From contig NZ_JACHGT010000004.1 of assembly GCF_014202425.1 (NCBI RefSeq), positions 384,997 through 448,996 of the forward strand: a stretch of 64,000 nt of DNA. Reading direction: 5' to 3'. The position numbers and the translations under genes are program-made. Below the pieces are notes generated by a model, which worked only from the letters and a program-made list of their open reading frames with translations, ran no database searches and was not told the origin of the DNA. The stretch's first letter is position 1. Each line of letters opens with the position of its first letter. Shown here piece by piece: positions 14,190-23,222 of this stretch. This DNA comes from Phytomonospora endophytica (GTDB lineage: Bacteria; Actinomycetota; Actinomycetes; Mycobacteriales; Micromonosporaceae).

Positions 14190-14204
14190 AATCGAGGAGG
14201 AAGC

Positions 14205-15626
14205 ATGAGCGACGTGATCATCGTGGGAGCCGGGCCGACCGGCCTGACCGCGGCCTGCGAACTGGCCCTGGCCGGGGTCTCCTGCACCGTCCTGGAGCGC
14301 CGCGCGGAGGAGTCGGGCGTGGTCAGGGCCTTCGGCCTGCACGCCCGGGCCCTGGAACTGCTGGACGCCAGGGGTATGGGCGACGAACTGGTGCGGAGGG
14401 GCAACCCGCTGCGGACGGTCCACCCGGCCTACGCCTCCCGCGTGGACTTCGGGCGGCTCGACACCCGCTACCCGATGCTGCTGATCGTGCCGCAGAGCGG
14501 CACCGAGACGATGCTCGCCGAACGGGCCGCCGAGCTCGGCGTGACGGTCCGGCGCGAGGCGACGGTCACCGGGCTGAGCCAGGACGACCACGGCGTCCAG
14601 GTGGCCCTCGCCGACGGGAGCGTGCTGGAGTCGCGGTACGTGATCGGCGCCGACGGCGCGCACAGCACCGTCCGCGAACTCCTCGGCGTCGGCTTCACCG
14701 GCGAGGCCTACGCGCTGCCGATGCTGCTGGCCGACGTGCGCATCGACGGCGGCGAGGTCCCCCCGATCACGCAGATCGGCCCCGACGGCGCGGTCGTGAC
14801 CATCCCCTTCGGTGACGGCTGGTTCCGCGTCGGCGCGTGGCTGCGGACCCCACCCGAGGGTGAGCCCGGTTTCGGTCACCTCCGGGACGCCTTCCGGAGG
14901 ATCGCCGGCACCGACCACGGCATGAGCGAGCCCCGCTGGTTCTCGCGCTTCACCGCCGAGCGCAAACAGGCCGGCGCCTACCGCGTCGGGCGCGTCTTCC
15001 TGGCCGGGGACGCCGCCCACGTCAACTCGCCGATCGGCGGGCAGGGCATGAACACCGGCGTACAGGACGCCTTCAACCTCGGCTGGAAGATCGCCGCGGC
15101 CGTCCAGGGCCGGGCACCGTCCTGGCTGCTCGACGGCTACCACGCCGAACGGCACCCCGTCGGCGCCGCCGTCCTGGCCTTGACCGACCACCTCACCCGC
15201 CTCTCGCTGACCGGTTCGGCGCTCCGGCTGACCCTGAGCCGCTGGGCCATGGCCGCCGCCCTGCGCACGGCCCCCGGGCGCGGCCGGATCCTCGGCACCC
15301 TCTCCGGACTCGGTTTCGCCTACGCCCCCGGCGCGCACCCGCTCGTCGGCCACCGGGTCGCCGACCGCGCGACCGACCGCGGCAGGCTCTACGAGGTCCT
15401 GCGCTCGGGCCGCTTCGTCCTGCTCGCCGACGGCGACGTCCCCGCCCCGTGGCGCGATCGCGTCGACGGCGCCCGGCCCGTGGACCCGCAAGGGCCTGAG
15501 GCGATCCTCGTCCGGCCCGACGGTTACGCCGCCTGGGCCGGGGACCGAGAGGGCGTCACCGCGGCTCTGATGGAATGGTGCGGTCCGGCAGACCGCAGCC
15601 ACCGGGGAGACCATGCCGCCGCCTAA
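14205..15626 (+). CDS. FAD-dependent aromatic monooxygenase (PHBH-like, group A)
   Basis: A 473-residue flavoprotein hydroxylase using NAD(P)H and O2 on an aromatic or polyketide-like substrate. Visible motifs are the N-terminal dinucleotide fold VGAGPTGLTAACELA (7-21), the DG-type motif YVIGADGAHSTVRE, and the FAD ribityl motif GRVFLAGDAAHVNSPIGGQG. A shortened thioredoxin-like C-terminal part follows, as in RdmE/PgaE-type enzymes. GAGGAGG lies a few bases before the ATG. The stop region overlaps the next TetR gene by 14 bp. Likely a detoxifying oxygenase induced by its own substrate; specificity unknown. Confidence 0.9.
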   Translation: MSDVIIVGAGPTGLTAACELALAGVSCTVLERRAEESGVVRAFGLHARALELLDARGMGDELVRRGNPLRTVHPAYASRVDFGRLDTRYPMLLIVPQSGTETMLAERAAELGVTVRREATVTGLSQDDHGVQVALADGSVLESRYVIGADGAHSTVRELLGVGFTGEAYALPMLLADVRIDGGEVPPITQIGPDGAVVTIPFGDGWFRVGAWLRTPPEGEPGFGHLRDAFRRIAGTDHGMSEPRWFSRFTAERKQAGAYRVGRVFLAGDAAHVNSPIGGQGMNTGVQDAFNLGWKIAAAVQGRAPSWLLDGYHAERHPVGAAVLALTDHLTRLSLTGSALRLTLSRWAMAAALRTAPGRGRILGTLSGLGFAYAPGAHPLVGHRVADRATDRGRLYEVLRSGRFVLLADGDVPAPWRDRVDGARPVDPQGPEAILVRPDGYAAWAGDREGVTAALMEWCGPADRSHRGDHAAA

Positions 15627-16176
15627 CGCGCGCCGCCGCGAACAGCTCGCCGACGCCGCCGTCACCGTCCTCGCCGCGCACGGCTCGCGCGGCCTGACCC
15701 ACCGTGCCGTCGACACCGCGGCCGACGTGCCCGCGGGGACGACCTCCCGCTACTTCCGCACCAGGGAGGCCCTCGTCGACGCCGTCGTCGAGCGCATCAC
15801 CCGGCGCCTCGCCGACCGCGTCGCCGCCGTCCGGATCCGCCCCCTCGAACGGGCGGATCTGGAGGACGCGCTCGTCACGACCCTCACCCGGATGCTCGAC
15901 GAGGACGACGTCCTCGTCCTCTTCGAGCTGCACCTGGAGGCCACCCGCGACCCGGCCCTTCGCGGAGTTCTGACCGCGGCCCTCGCCGAACGCCGCGACC
16001 TCATCCTGCGACAGTGCCGGGTCGCCGGCGTCGACGTCACCGGGGAGGACGCCGAACTCCTGGAGATGGGCGTCCTCGGCATCCTGTTCACGACCTTGAC
16101 GACGGACGCTCCCGGCGGGCCGGGGCCGCGCGTCCGCGCGGCCGTCGGGGGCCTGCTGTCGCGGTATGCGGCCTGA
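15613..16176 (+). CDS. TetR family transcriptional regulator
   Basis: A 187-residue repressor: helix-turn-helix about 9-55 (GLTHRAVDTAADVPAGTTSRYF) and a C-terminal ligand domain. It overlaps the end of the monooxygenase gene by 14 bp in another frame, so both come from one mRNA. It probably represses that operon through the tandem operators at 14160-14189. It differs clearly from the TetR of the adjacent MFS operon, so the two back-to-back modules are likely sensed separately. Confidence 0.88.
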   Translation: MPPPNARRREQLADAAVTVLAAHGSRGLTHRAVDTAADVPAGTTSRYFRTREALVDAVVERITRRLADRVAAVRIRPLERADLEDALVTTLTRMLDEDDVLVLFELHLEATRDPALRGVLTAALAERRDLILRQCRVAGVDVTGEDAELLEMGVLGILFTTLTTDAPGGPGPRVRAAVGGLLSRYAA

Positions 16177-16300
16177 CACCCGCTTCGTCACCCGTCCGGG
16201 TGTGATCCGCCGAACTCCGGGCACCCCCGCGCGCATGTCAGCGTCTCAACGGGCGAAAAGGGGTCGGTGCTACCCGCCCTCGGTGTGGCAGGCTGCGCGC

Positions 16301-16993
16301 ATGTCCACGAAACTCCCCCGTATCGACACCACGTGGATGTTCGACCTAGTCTCGGACGATCCACGCCACCGCGGTGTCGCCTTGGCCCGCAACGACATGG
16401 CCAACGACGCCTACCTCACCGCCGCCGACGCCTATGGCGACGTGTGGCGCGCCATCTGGGCCCTGCGCGACGAGGGCGAAGACGTCCCCGCGCACCTCGT
16501 CGCACGCTGCGACCAGGTTGAGCGGGCCCTCACCGAAGCCACCGAGAGCACCCTCAACGGCCTGGCCGCCAAGTTCACCGAGGCCGCCGACGACGACGAG
16601 CACGAGGCCCTCGCCCCCTACGCCGCCCTGTTTCTCACGCTGGAGAACCGCTACCCCGACACCTGGGAGAGTTCCGGCGGAGCCCCCTGGGGCCTCAAGA
16701 AGCGCGTCCTGCGTGCCTTCGAACAACTCGGTGTTCCCGACTCCTGCCGCGCCATGCTCGCCGAAGCCGTCATGGACGCCGCCTTCCGCCTCCAGCGCCG
16801 CGAAGACCGCCGCTACCCGTACCTCGCCAGGCTCGTCGACTCACCGGCGCTGCGCGACGAACTCGCCGAGGCCTACGAGGTCGAGGACGTCGTCGTCGCC
16901 GCCCGCGCCGGATATCTCCTCTGGACGCTGGAGAACCCGGCCGCCCCGGTCAGCACGGCGAGCTGGCGGGACTGGATCGTCTCAGGCTTCTAG
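16301..16993 (+). CDS. Hypothetical helical protein
   Basis: A 230-residue soluble protein I do not recognise. It is mostly helical and acidic with many Ala/Asp/Glu/Arg residues, and has no signal peptide or membrane segment. The ATG at 16301 is preferred because upstream codons in this frame run into the TetR gene and are low-complexity. Its last 12 bases overlap the end of the convergent HEAT-repeat gene. Function unknown. Confidence 0.6.
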   Translation: MSTKLPRIDTTWMFDLVSDDPRHRGVALARNDMANDAYLTAADAYGDVWRAIWALRDEGEDVPAHLVARCDQVERALTEATESTLNGLAAKFTEAADDDEHEALAPYAALFLTLENRYPDTWESSGGAPWGLKKRVLRAFEQLGVPDSCRAMLAEAVMDAAFRLQRREDRRYPYLARLVDSPALRDELAEAYEVEDVVVAARAGYLLWTLENPAAPVSTASWRDWIVSGF

Positions 16994-18634
16994 AATCCGC
17001 TCCGCCGCGCGCCGCCAGGCCTCGTCCTCGGTGAAGACGCGCCAGCCGCCGAAGTAGCGCAGCCGGCGGTCCTCGGCGAGAACCCTTCGCGCGATGGGCT
17101 TCGCCTCCGCCGCGCCCATCTCCGCCAGGTGCGCGATCGCCGCGCGCCCGACGGGCAGCGCCCGCGGACCGTCGAGGGCCTCCTCAACGACGGGGACCAG
17201 GATCCGCGCGGCCACGGTGACCTCGCCGGTCGCGCGCCACAGCCGGTGGGCCGCGCGGGTGCGCCTCCACGAGTCCGGATCGGACAGCTCGGCGGCCTCC
17301 GGCGGTGACGGTGTGCTCGGCGCGATCGCGTCGAGCGCCTGCCGCGCCATGTGGTCGGCATCGGTGCCGACCAGCGCCTCCACCTCGGGCCCGGCCGCCG
17401 ACGCCCGCGTCCCCCAGGCGACGAGCGTGTGCAGGTAGTCGAGCCTGGCGGAGTGCGGCCCGGCCGCCAGCCTGGCGCGGACGGCGGTCAGCACCTCCGG
17501 CACGAACGCACCCGGCACCAGCTCGGCGAGCTCGCCGAGCGAGGGAAGCGACCAGACGTGGGGCAGCGAGTCGTGTCCGCGCGTGTGCCGCTCGCCGGTC
17601 GCGATCGCCTCACATAGCACCGGGACACAGCGCGCGTCGCCGGTGCGGACGAGCGCCCACAGGGCGGCGTCGGCGACGCCGGCCGCCGGGTCGCCGAGGT
17701 GGTTCGCGTACAGGCCGGGCAGGGGAGCGGCGACGGCCGCGAGCACGCCGAGGGCCTTGCGACGGGTGTCCGGGCCGTCCATGAGCGGCGTCAACAGCGA
17801 GATCAGCCGCGCGTCGAGGTCGCGGTGTTCCGCGAGGAGCAGGTTGGCCAGTCCGATCGCGGCGAGGCGCCGCGACGGTTCGGGGTGTTCGGCGAGCACC
17901 CCGACGACCGCGAGGTAGTCGGCGGGTGTGAGCGCGGGGCTTTCGGCGGCGAGGATCGGCCGGTGGATCTCGGGCTCGTCCATGCCGCCCAGGGCCGTGA
18001 GGACGGCGGCCAGTTCGGCCGTGTCGACGGTGGAGCCGTTCCGCGCGTGCGTCTTGAGCACGGCGTTGACCGCGACGGTGGGATCCCGGTCGTCACGGAG
18101 GGCCGCGATCCACTCACCGTCGCCGAGTTCCTCCAGGGCGTCGAGGAGGTCCGCTCGCACGATCGCGGCGGGCTCGCGCGCGAAACGGCCGCGCAGCCCC
18201 GCGATCGCGGCGGGCGCTTCGTGCCGGGAGTGTCCCAGCGCCCACGCGGCGGAGCGGCGGACGTCCTCGGCGGGGTCGTCCAGGAGTTTCGCGACGCGCG
18301 GGAACGCCGCCGACCAGGCCCGCCCCCAGCCGTCGTCGATGTACGCGGGATCGACCCCGGCGGCTTCCCTGGCGAGGAACGCGATGAGTTCGACGTGCTC
18401 GATCCGGTCGGCGGCGCCCGGCGCCTCGATCAGGTCGAGCAGGAACGGCAGCGCCGCCGTCGCCGCCGGGCAGACCCAGCCGCCCTGGTGGAGGAGCAGG
18501 TTGTCGAGCGAATCATTGGCGTTCGCGGCGGGCTCACCCCTCGCCGCGGCCCTCAGCAGGCCGGGGATGTTCTCGGCGGTGCCGTAGTTGTGGCGCAGCG
18601 TCGCCCAGGCGATGTCGTCGATTCCTTCGAACAC
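16982..18634 (-). CDS. HEAT-repeat protein
   Basis: A 550-residue alpha-solenoid. Tandem 30-40-residue helical hairpins are visible through most of the length, for example VAKLLDDPAEDVRRSAAWALG and LRDDRDPTVAVNAVL. The N terminus MFEGIDDIAWATLRHNYG is the usual beginning of this actinobacterial family, which supports the GTG at 18634 despite a 101-bp overlap with the upstream DMT transporter gene. Probably a cytosolic protein-protein scaffold; no catalytic motif is visible. Confidence 0.8.
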   Translation of the reverse strand: MFEGIDDIAWATLRHNYGTAENIPGLLRAAARGEPAANANDSLDNLLLHQGGWVCPAATAALPFLLDLIEAPGAADRIEHVELIAFLAREAAGVDPAYIDDGWGRAWSAAFPRVAKLLDDPAEDVRRSAAWALGHSRHEAPAAIAGLRGRFAREPAAIVRADLLDALEELGDGEWIAALRDDRDPTVAVNAVLKTHARNGSTVDTAELAAVLTALGGMDEPEIHRPILAAESPALTPADYLAVVGVLAEHPEPSRRLAAIGLANLLLAEHRDLDARLISLLTPLMDGPDTRRKALGVLAAVAAPLPGLYANHLGDPAAGVADAALWALVRTGDARCVPVLCEAIATGERHTRGHDSLPHVWSLPSLGELAELVPGAFVPEVLTAVRARLAAGPHSARLDYLHTLVAWGTRASAAGPEVEALVGTDADHMARQALDAIAPSTPSPPEAAELSDPDSWRRTRAAHRLWRATGEVTVAARILVPVVEEALDGPRALPVGRAAIAHLAEMGAAEAKPIARRVLAEDRRLRYFGGWRVFTEDEAWRRAAERILEA

Positions 18635-19559
18635 GCCTTAAGTTCCCACGCGAGGCCACCGCCACGCCCGCGAGGGCGACGGCGGCGCCCGCGACCGTCG
18701 CCGCCGTCACCGCCGGGCCGAGCGCGAGGTCGAGCACGATCGCGCCCGCCAGCTGCCCGGTGATCGTGCACAGCCCGAGGATGAGCACGCCCAGGTGCCG
18801 CACGGCCAGGACCGCGATCGCGATGAACCCGATCCCGACGACGCCGCCGGTGTAGAGCAGCGGGTTTCCGGGCCACCGTACGTTCAGGCCACCGGCGAGG
18901 GCGTGCACGGCGAGCGCGGCGAACAACGCGGTCGTGCCGGTGACGAAGTTGATCAGGGTCGCCGCGTAGCCCGACGAGACCGCCCGGACGTGCCCGTTGA
19001 CTCCCTGCTGCCAGCTCACGCAGACGCCCGCGACCAGCGGTAGCACCAGGAGCCACGGTGGGAGATCCGTGTCGGCGCGGCCCGCCAGGGAGATCGCGGC
19101 GGCGGTCAGGACCAGCAGCGCGCCGAGCGCGCGGGCGGTCGTCACCGGCCGGCGACCCGACGGCGACAGGCCCGCGACGTCGAAGGCCAGGCCCCCGGCG
19201 ACCTGCCCGGCCACGACGGCGATCGTGAACAGCGCGACCCCCGTCACGGAAGCCGCGATCGACTGCGACAGCACCAAAAAGGCCCCGCCCAGTCCGCCGA
19301 GGACCTGCCACGGGCGCAGCCCGCCCGAGCGGACCGCACCGACCACCGCGGCGGCGCTCGCGCGTGCCTTCCGCGACAACGGCAGGCACGCGGCCAGCAC
19401 GGCCAGCCCTGAACCGAAGGACCAGGCGGCGGCCGCGTAGCCGTCACCGGCGGCCGCCCCGAGCTGTCCGTTGATCCGCACCTGGGTGACGATCATGAAG
19501 CCGGAGAGCACGGCGAGTGCCGCCCACGACAGCGTCGCGGTCCGTGTCGGGCGATCCAT
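18534..19559 (-). CDS. DMT-superfamily transporter (DUF606/YdcZ type)
   Basis: A 341-residue integral membrane protein with about ten helices arranged as two similar five-helix halves, as in the DUF606 branch of the drug/metabolite transporters. Substrate unknown. The last 33 or so residues are arginine-rich (from RRVRRNRRHRLG) and lie over the start of the HEAT-repeat gene in another frame. A TAA in the neighbouring frame right after residue ~308 would give a normal-length protein, so the tail may come from a frameshift. It diverges from a YCII gene. Confidence 0.8.
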   Translation of the reverse strand: MDRPTRTATLSWAALAVLSGFMIVTQVRINGQLGAAAGDGYAAAAWSFGSGLAVLAACLPLSRKARASAAAVVGAVRSGGLRPWQVLGGLGGAFLVLSQSIAASVTGVALFTIAVVAGQVAGGLAFDVAGLSPSGRRPVTTARALGALLVLTAAAISLAGRADTDLPPWLLVLPLVAGVCVSWQQGVNGHVRAVSSGYAATLINFVTGTTALFAALAVHALAGGLNVRWPGNPLLYTGGVVGIGFIAIAVLAVRHLGVLILGLCTITGQLAGAIVLDLALGPAVTAATVAGAAVALAGVAVASRGNLRRVRRNRRHRLGDAAPQLRHRREHPRPAEGRGEG

Positions 19560-19689
19560 GCGCGGCCTTTCGGGACGTGGCGGTGGCGCCGATCTTGCCC
19601 GATCGTGAAATGTCGAGGACCGCGCGGCGGCGACGACCAGTCGGTGAGAGGCTCCCGGGACGGGGCCGCGAACACGGAGGAGCGAGACG

Positions 19690-20058
19690 ATGAAGTACCT
19701 GCTGATCATGCACAACAACCCGGCGGTCTGGGAAGGGCTGCCCGCCGCGAAGCGCACGGAGATCCAGGAGGGGCACGGCGCCTTCATGGACGCGATCCGC
19801 GCCTCCGGCGAGATGATCAGCACGACCGCGCTGGGCGAACCGTCGTCGGCGTCGGTCGTGCGGGTCCGCGACGGCGTGAAGGTCGTGACCGACGGCCCGT
19901 ACCTGGAGGCCAAGGAGTTCCTCGGCGGCTACTACCTCGTCGAGGTCGACTCCCGCGAGCGCGCGCACGAACTGGCCGCGATGATCCCCGACGCCGGTGT
20001 GCAGGGGCTCGGGATCCAGGTGAGCGAGGTCGTGTACCACGGCGGTACGGAAGGCTGA
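19690..20058 (+). CDS. YCII-domain (DGPF) protein
   Basis: A 122-residue small protein of the YCII/YciI family, with the typical start MKYLLIMHNNP, conserved TTALGEP and DGPYLEAKEFLGGYYLVE (the DGPF-type signature, about 73-92). Members adopt a ferredoxin-like fold and are suspected small enzymes with a His-Asp pair; many sit near ECF sigma genes, though none is adjacent here. A GGAG ribosome site precedes the ATG. Biochemical role unproven. Confidence 0.9.
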   Translation: MKYLLIMHNNPAVWEGLPAAKRTEIQEGHGAFMDAIRASGEMISTTALGEPSSASVVRVRDGVKVVTDGPYLEAKEFLGGYYLVEVDSRERAHELAAMIPDAGVQGLGIQVSEVVYHGGTEG

Positions 20059-20071
20059 TCCGGACACGCGA

Positions 20072-20098
20072 GCGGGCCGCGTCATCGGCGCGGCCCGC
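20072..20098. terminator. Bidirectional hairpin between convergent genes
   Basis: A 10-bp perfect stem (20072-20081 / 20089-20098) with a 7-base loop lies between the convergent YCII and VOC genes and can serve both directions. Confidence 0.6.
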
Positions 20099-20107
20099 AC
20101 GTCGGTC

Positions 20108-20512
20108 TCAGCCCTCCATGCCCGACGGGTCCATCCACATGACCTCCCAGAGGTGGCCGTCGAGGTCGGCGAAGGCGCGCCCGTACATGAAGCCCTGGTC
20201 CTGCGCGGGCCGGGTCTCGGTGGCGCCGGCGGCGATGGCCGCGTCGGCGAGGCGGTCGGCGCCCTCGCGGCTGTCGGCGCTCAAGGCGACGATGACCTCG
20301 GTGGAGGCGCCGGCGTCGGCGACCTGCCTGGGTGTGAAGGTCGCGAAGAACGGCTCGGTGAGGAGCATGACGTAGCTGTCCTCGCCGATCACCATCGAGG
20401 CGGCGCGCTCGTCGGTGAACTGCGGGTTGAAGTCGAAGCCGAGCTTGGTGAAGAAGTCCATGGAGCGGTCGAGGTCGGCGACGGGCAGGTTGACGAAGAT
20501 CTTCGTGGACAT
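20108..20512 (-). CDS. VOC-family (glyoxalase/bleomycin-resistance-like) protein
   Basis: A 134-residue protein of the vicinal-oxygen-chelate superfamily with paired beta-alpha-beta-beta-beta modules. Visible are MSTKIFVNLPVADLDRSMDF at the start and FADLDGHLWEVMWMD near the C terminus, the latter carrying the conserved metal-site glutamate. It may bind or modify a small toxic molecule; substrate unknown. GAAGGGAA precedes the ATG. It diverges from the HxlR-SCP2 regulator and is a plausible target of it. Confidence 0.88.
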   Translation of the reverse strand: MSTKIFVNLPVADLDRSMDFFTKLGFDFNPQFTDERAASMVIGEDSYVMLLTEPFFATFTPRQVADAGASTEVIVALSADSREGADRLADAAIAAGATETRPAQDQGFMYGRAFADLDGHLWEVMWMDPSGMEG

Positions 20513-20608
20513 GGCGTTCCCTTCGCGTGGTCTTCCTGCTGCCTATCAGGACGGACGCGAGCGCGGGGGCCCTCCGCGGGAAAAGGCACCGGTGATTGTC
20601 TTTAACAA

Positions 20609-20619
20609 CCGCACTGCGG
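20609..20619. promoter_or_regulatory. Palindrome in the divergent VOC/HxlR promoter
   Basis: CCGCA-C-TGCGG is an 11-bp perfect palindrome centred between the VOC gene and the HxlR-SCP2 gene, with partly symmetrical AT-rich flanks (TTTAAC and GTAAAC). A candidate operator for the HxlR-type regulator; assignment is inference. Confidence 0.35.
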
Positions 20620-20636
20620 ATAGTAAACTCACCATC

Positions 20637-21272
20637 ATGGCCAAGCGTGGATACGGGCAGTTCTGCGGGCTCGCCCGCGGGCTGGAACTCGTCGGCGAGC
20701 GCTGGGCGCTGCTGATCGTGCGCGACCTGCTCGTCGGCCCGCGCCGGTACACCGACCTGCGCAACGGCCTGCCGCGCATCCCGACGAACATCCTCGCGGC
20801 GCGCCTCAAGGAACTGGAGGCCGCCGGGGTGGTTGAGCGACGTGTCCGGCCTCGCCCGGACGGCTCGGTGGTCTACGCCCTGACCGAACGCGGCGCCGGA
20901 CTGGAGGACACCGTGCTCGCGCTCGGCCGCTGGGGCGCGCGCGACATGGGCGAGCCGCGGGACGGCGAGATCGTCACGGCCGACTCGATGGTCATGGCCC
21001 TGCGCACGACCTTCCGGCCCGAGTCGGCCGCCGACCTGCGGGCCGAACTGCGGCTCGGCGCGATCGTGCTCGGCGTCGTCGTCGACGGCGGGCGCCTGAC
21101 GGTGGCCGAAGGGCCGCTGGGCGACGCCGACCTGGTCGTCGAGGGCGGCGCGGGGATCAAGGCGCTGATGGCCGGTGAGGCGAGCGTCGACGAGGCCCTC
21201 GCGGGCGACGTCGCCCTCGTCGCCGGTGACCCCGGCGGGCTCGCGCGTTTCGCCGCGACGTTCCGGATCTGA
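20637..21272 (+). CDS. HxlR-family regulator with C-terminal SCP2-like domain
   Basis: A 211-residue protein. Residues 1-105 form an HxlR/MarR-like winged helix with the family motifs CGLARGLELVGERWALLIVRD, LVGPRRYTDLRNGLP and IPTNILAARLKELE. Residues 110-211 form an SCP2-like domain that could bind a hydrophobic ligand. A paralogue with the same architecture lies at 30419-31072. It probably controls the divergent VOC gene. The ATG is preferred over a longer upstream start that would overlap the VOC gene. Confidence 0.88.
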   Translation: MAKRGYGQFCGLARGLELVGERWALLIVRDLLVGPRRYTDLRNGLPRIPTNILAARLKELEAAGVVERRVRPRPDGSVVYALTERGAGLEDTVLALGRWGARDMGEPRDGEIVTADSMVMALRTTFRPESAADLRAELRLGAIVLGVVVDGGRLTVAEGPLGDADLVVEGGAGIKALMAGEASVDEALAGDVALVAGDPGGLARFAATFRI

Positions 21273-21277
21273 CGACG

Positions 21278-21307
21278 GTGGGTGGGGCCCCGCGAGGCCC
21301 CACCCAC
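21278..21307. terminator. Bidirectional hairpin terminator
   Basis: A 12-bp perfect stem (21278-21289 / 21296-21307) with a 6-base loop lies between the convergent HxlR-SCP2 and ribosomal-protection genes. Confidence 0.65.
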
Positions 21308-21311
21308 GTCC

Positions 21312-23222
21312 TCAGCGCGTCAGCGCCCGACCGGTCCCCGCGCGCCGGGGCGGCTCGCCGTACACCCGCCGGTAACCGTCCAGCGTGGACGTGAACACCG
21401 CCTCGCCGCTGCTCAGACCTGGTAGCCGTCGCTCGAAGGCGTGGACCGCCTTCGCCGAGATCGTGCCGGTGAGGTGGCAGACGCCCCGGGCGGTCTCCTG
21501 CGAGCGCAGCTCGGCGCCGGCGTCGGTGAGGGCGATGAGGATCCCCGCGGCCGACGCCTCCGGCGCCTCCAGTTCGAAGCGGTGGACGGGGGCGCACACG
21601 TACGTCCCCGTCTCGGCGAGGGTCCGGCGGACGAGGGCGGCGGTCATGTCGCGGAACTGGCCGGTGGTCTTGCCGGTGATGTAGCCGCCGCGCAGGAGGG
21701 TGACGACGCAGTCGGTCACGCGCCAGCCGTAGTGCCCTTCGCGCAGGGTCTCGCGGACGGTCTCCTCGACGGCCGTGTGGTAGCCGGCCAGGAGGTTGCC
21801 GCGCACGGCCTCCATGCGGTAGACGACGCCGCTGCCCTTCTCACCGGGTTCCAGGCGCAGTCCCAGGTAGATGAAGAATCCGCCGCCGATCTCCTGGGCC
21901 GCCTCGGCGCTGCCCGAGGGCCGCTCGACGTGGACCGTGCGGGTCTCGGCGAAGGTCACGTCGAGCCCGAAGCGCTCGGCGAGCATCGAGGTGATGACCT
22001 CCTTCTGCACCTCCCCGTAGAGGCTGACGGTGATGTCCTCGGCGCCCCGGACGTTGATGAACGGGTCGCGTTCGGACAGGTCCCGCAGCGCCTGGAACAG
22101 CCGCCCGCGCTCCTCGGGCCGCACGGGCGACACGACGGTCTCCAGCGTCGGCGGCGCGAACAGGCCTTTCGGTGGGAGCTCGCCGGGGGAGCCGACGGCG
22201 TCGCCGATCAACGCGTCGCGCAGACCCCACACCTTGGCGATGCCGCCGGCGCGGACCTCGCCGGGCACGGTCGCCGCGCCGTCGGTGAAGACCTGCACGG
22301 CGGTGACCTTGGCGGTGTTCGCGGTGACGTGCCCGTCGCCGTCGGCACGGTACAGACGCAGGCGGGCCGGGGCCCGCAGGGTCCCTTCGCGCAGGCGTAC
22401 GTAGGCGATCTTCTCGCCTGCCGGGCCGCGTTTGATCTTGAACACCGACCCGCGCGGCCGCGTGCCGTGCGGAAGCCGGTGCGGCAGGTAGCGGCGGATC
22501 CCGTCGATGAGCGCGTCGACGCCTTCACCGGTCACCGCCGAGCCGAAGAACACCGGTTGTGCCAGCGCCCGGCGGGTCGCGCGCGCGAGGGCCGCCCGGC
22601 GGGCGCCGGGGCTCGTCGGCCGGGACTCCACATAGCCCGACAGGAACTCCTCGTCGTGGGCGGACAGGGCGTCGGCGATCTCGGCGTAGAGCTCCGGGTC
22701 GCGGAAGGACCTCGGCGCGGAGGTCACCTCGCGCGTCCCGAGTCCGTCCACGGTGGACAGTGCGACGAGATCGGCCTTGAGCTTGCGGCGCATCTCGGCG
22801 AGCAGTTCGCCGTGCCGGGCGCCCCGGCGGTCGATCTTGTTGACGAAGATCAGCGTCGGGATGCGCAGCCGCGCGAGGGTGCGCATCAGGACGCGGGTCT
22901 GGGCCTGGACGCCTTCGACGGCGGAGACGACGAGCACGGCCCCGTCGAGGACGTGCATGGCGCGCGCGACCTCGGCGATGAAGTCGGAGTGGCCCGGCGT
23001 GTCGATCAGGTTGACCTTCAGGTCACCGATGTGGAAGGACACGACGGCCGACTGGATGGTGATGCCGCGACGCCGCTCCAAGTCGAGCGAGTCGGTCTGG
23101 GTGTCGCCGCCGTCGACGCTGCCGACGTGGTCGATGACCCCGGTGGTGTGCAGCAGCCTCTCGGTGAGGCTGGTCTTACCGGCGTCTACGTGCGCGACGA
23201 TCCCGATGTTGAGCTGCTTCAT
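21312..23222 (-). CDS. Tet(M)/OtrA-like ribosomal protection GTPase
   Basis: A 636-residue EF-G-like GTPase related to tetracycline ribosomal protection proteins, which dislodge antibiotic from the 30S A-site. GTPase motifs are complete: AHVDAGKTS (G1, 10-18), DTPGHSDF (G3) and NKID (G4). EF-G-like domains II-V follow, at the length of Tet(M). In the domain IV loop where Tet(M) has YSPVST, this protein has YITGKTT (514-520), so drug range cannot be assumed. The ribosome site is weak and an upstream ORF (23176-23289) overlaps the start, hinting at translational control. Confidence 0.88.
   Translation of the reverse strand: MKQLNIGIVAHVDAGKTSLTERLLHTTGVIDHVGSVDGGDTQTDSLDLERRRGITIQSAVVSFHIGDLKVNLIDTPGHSDFIAEVARAMHVLDGAVLVVSAVEGVQAQTRVLMRTLARLRIPTLIFVNKIDRRGARHGELLAEMRRKLKADLVALSTVDGLGTREVTSAPRSFRDPELYAEIADALSAHDEEFLSGYVESRPTSPGARRAALARATRRALAQPVFFGSAVTGEGVDALIDGIRRYLPHRLPHGTRPRGSVFKIKRGPAGEKIAYVRLREGTLRAPARLRLYRADGDGHVTANTAKVTAVQVFTDGAATVPGEVRAGGIAKVWGLRDALIGDAVGSPGELPPKGLFAPPTLETVVSPVRPEERGRLFQALRDLSERDPFINVRGAEDITVSLYGEVQKEVITSMLAERFGLDVTFAETRTVHVERPSGSAEAAQEIGGGFFIYLGLRLEPGEKGSGVVYRMEAVRGNLLAGYHTAVEETVRETLREGHYGWRVTDCVVTLLRGGYITGKTTGQFRDMTAALVRRTLAETGTYVCAPVHRFELEAPEASAAGILIALTDAGAELRSQETARGVCHLTGTISAKAVHAFERRLPGLSSGEAVFTSTLDGYRRVYGEPPRRAGTGRALTR

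Noticed and set aside
14082..15716. Upstream extension of the MFS exporter frame
   Set aside because: Would run antisense through the whole monooxygenase gene; GAGAGGT and the conserved N terminus support 14081.
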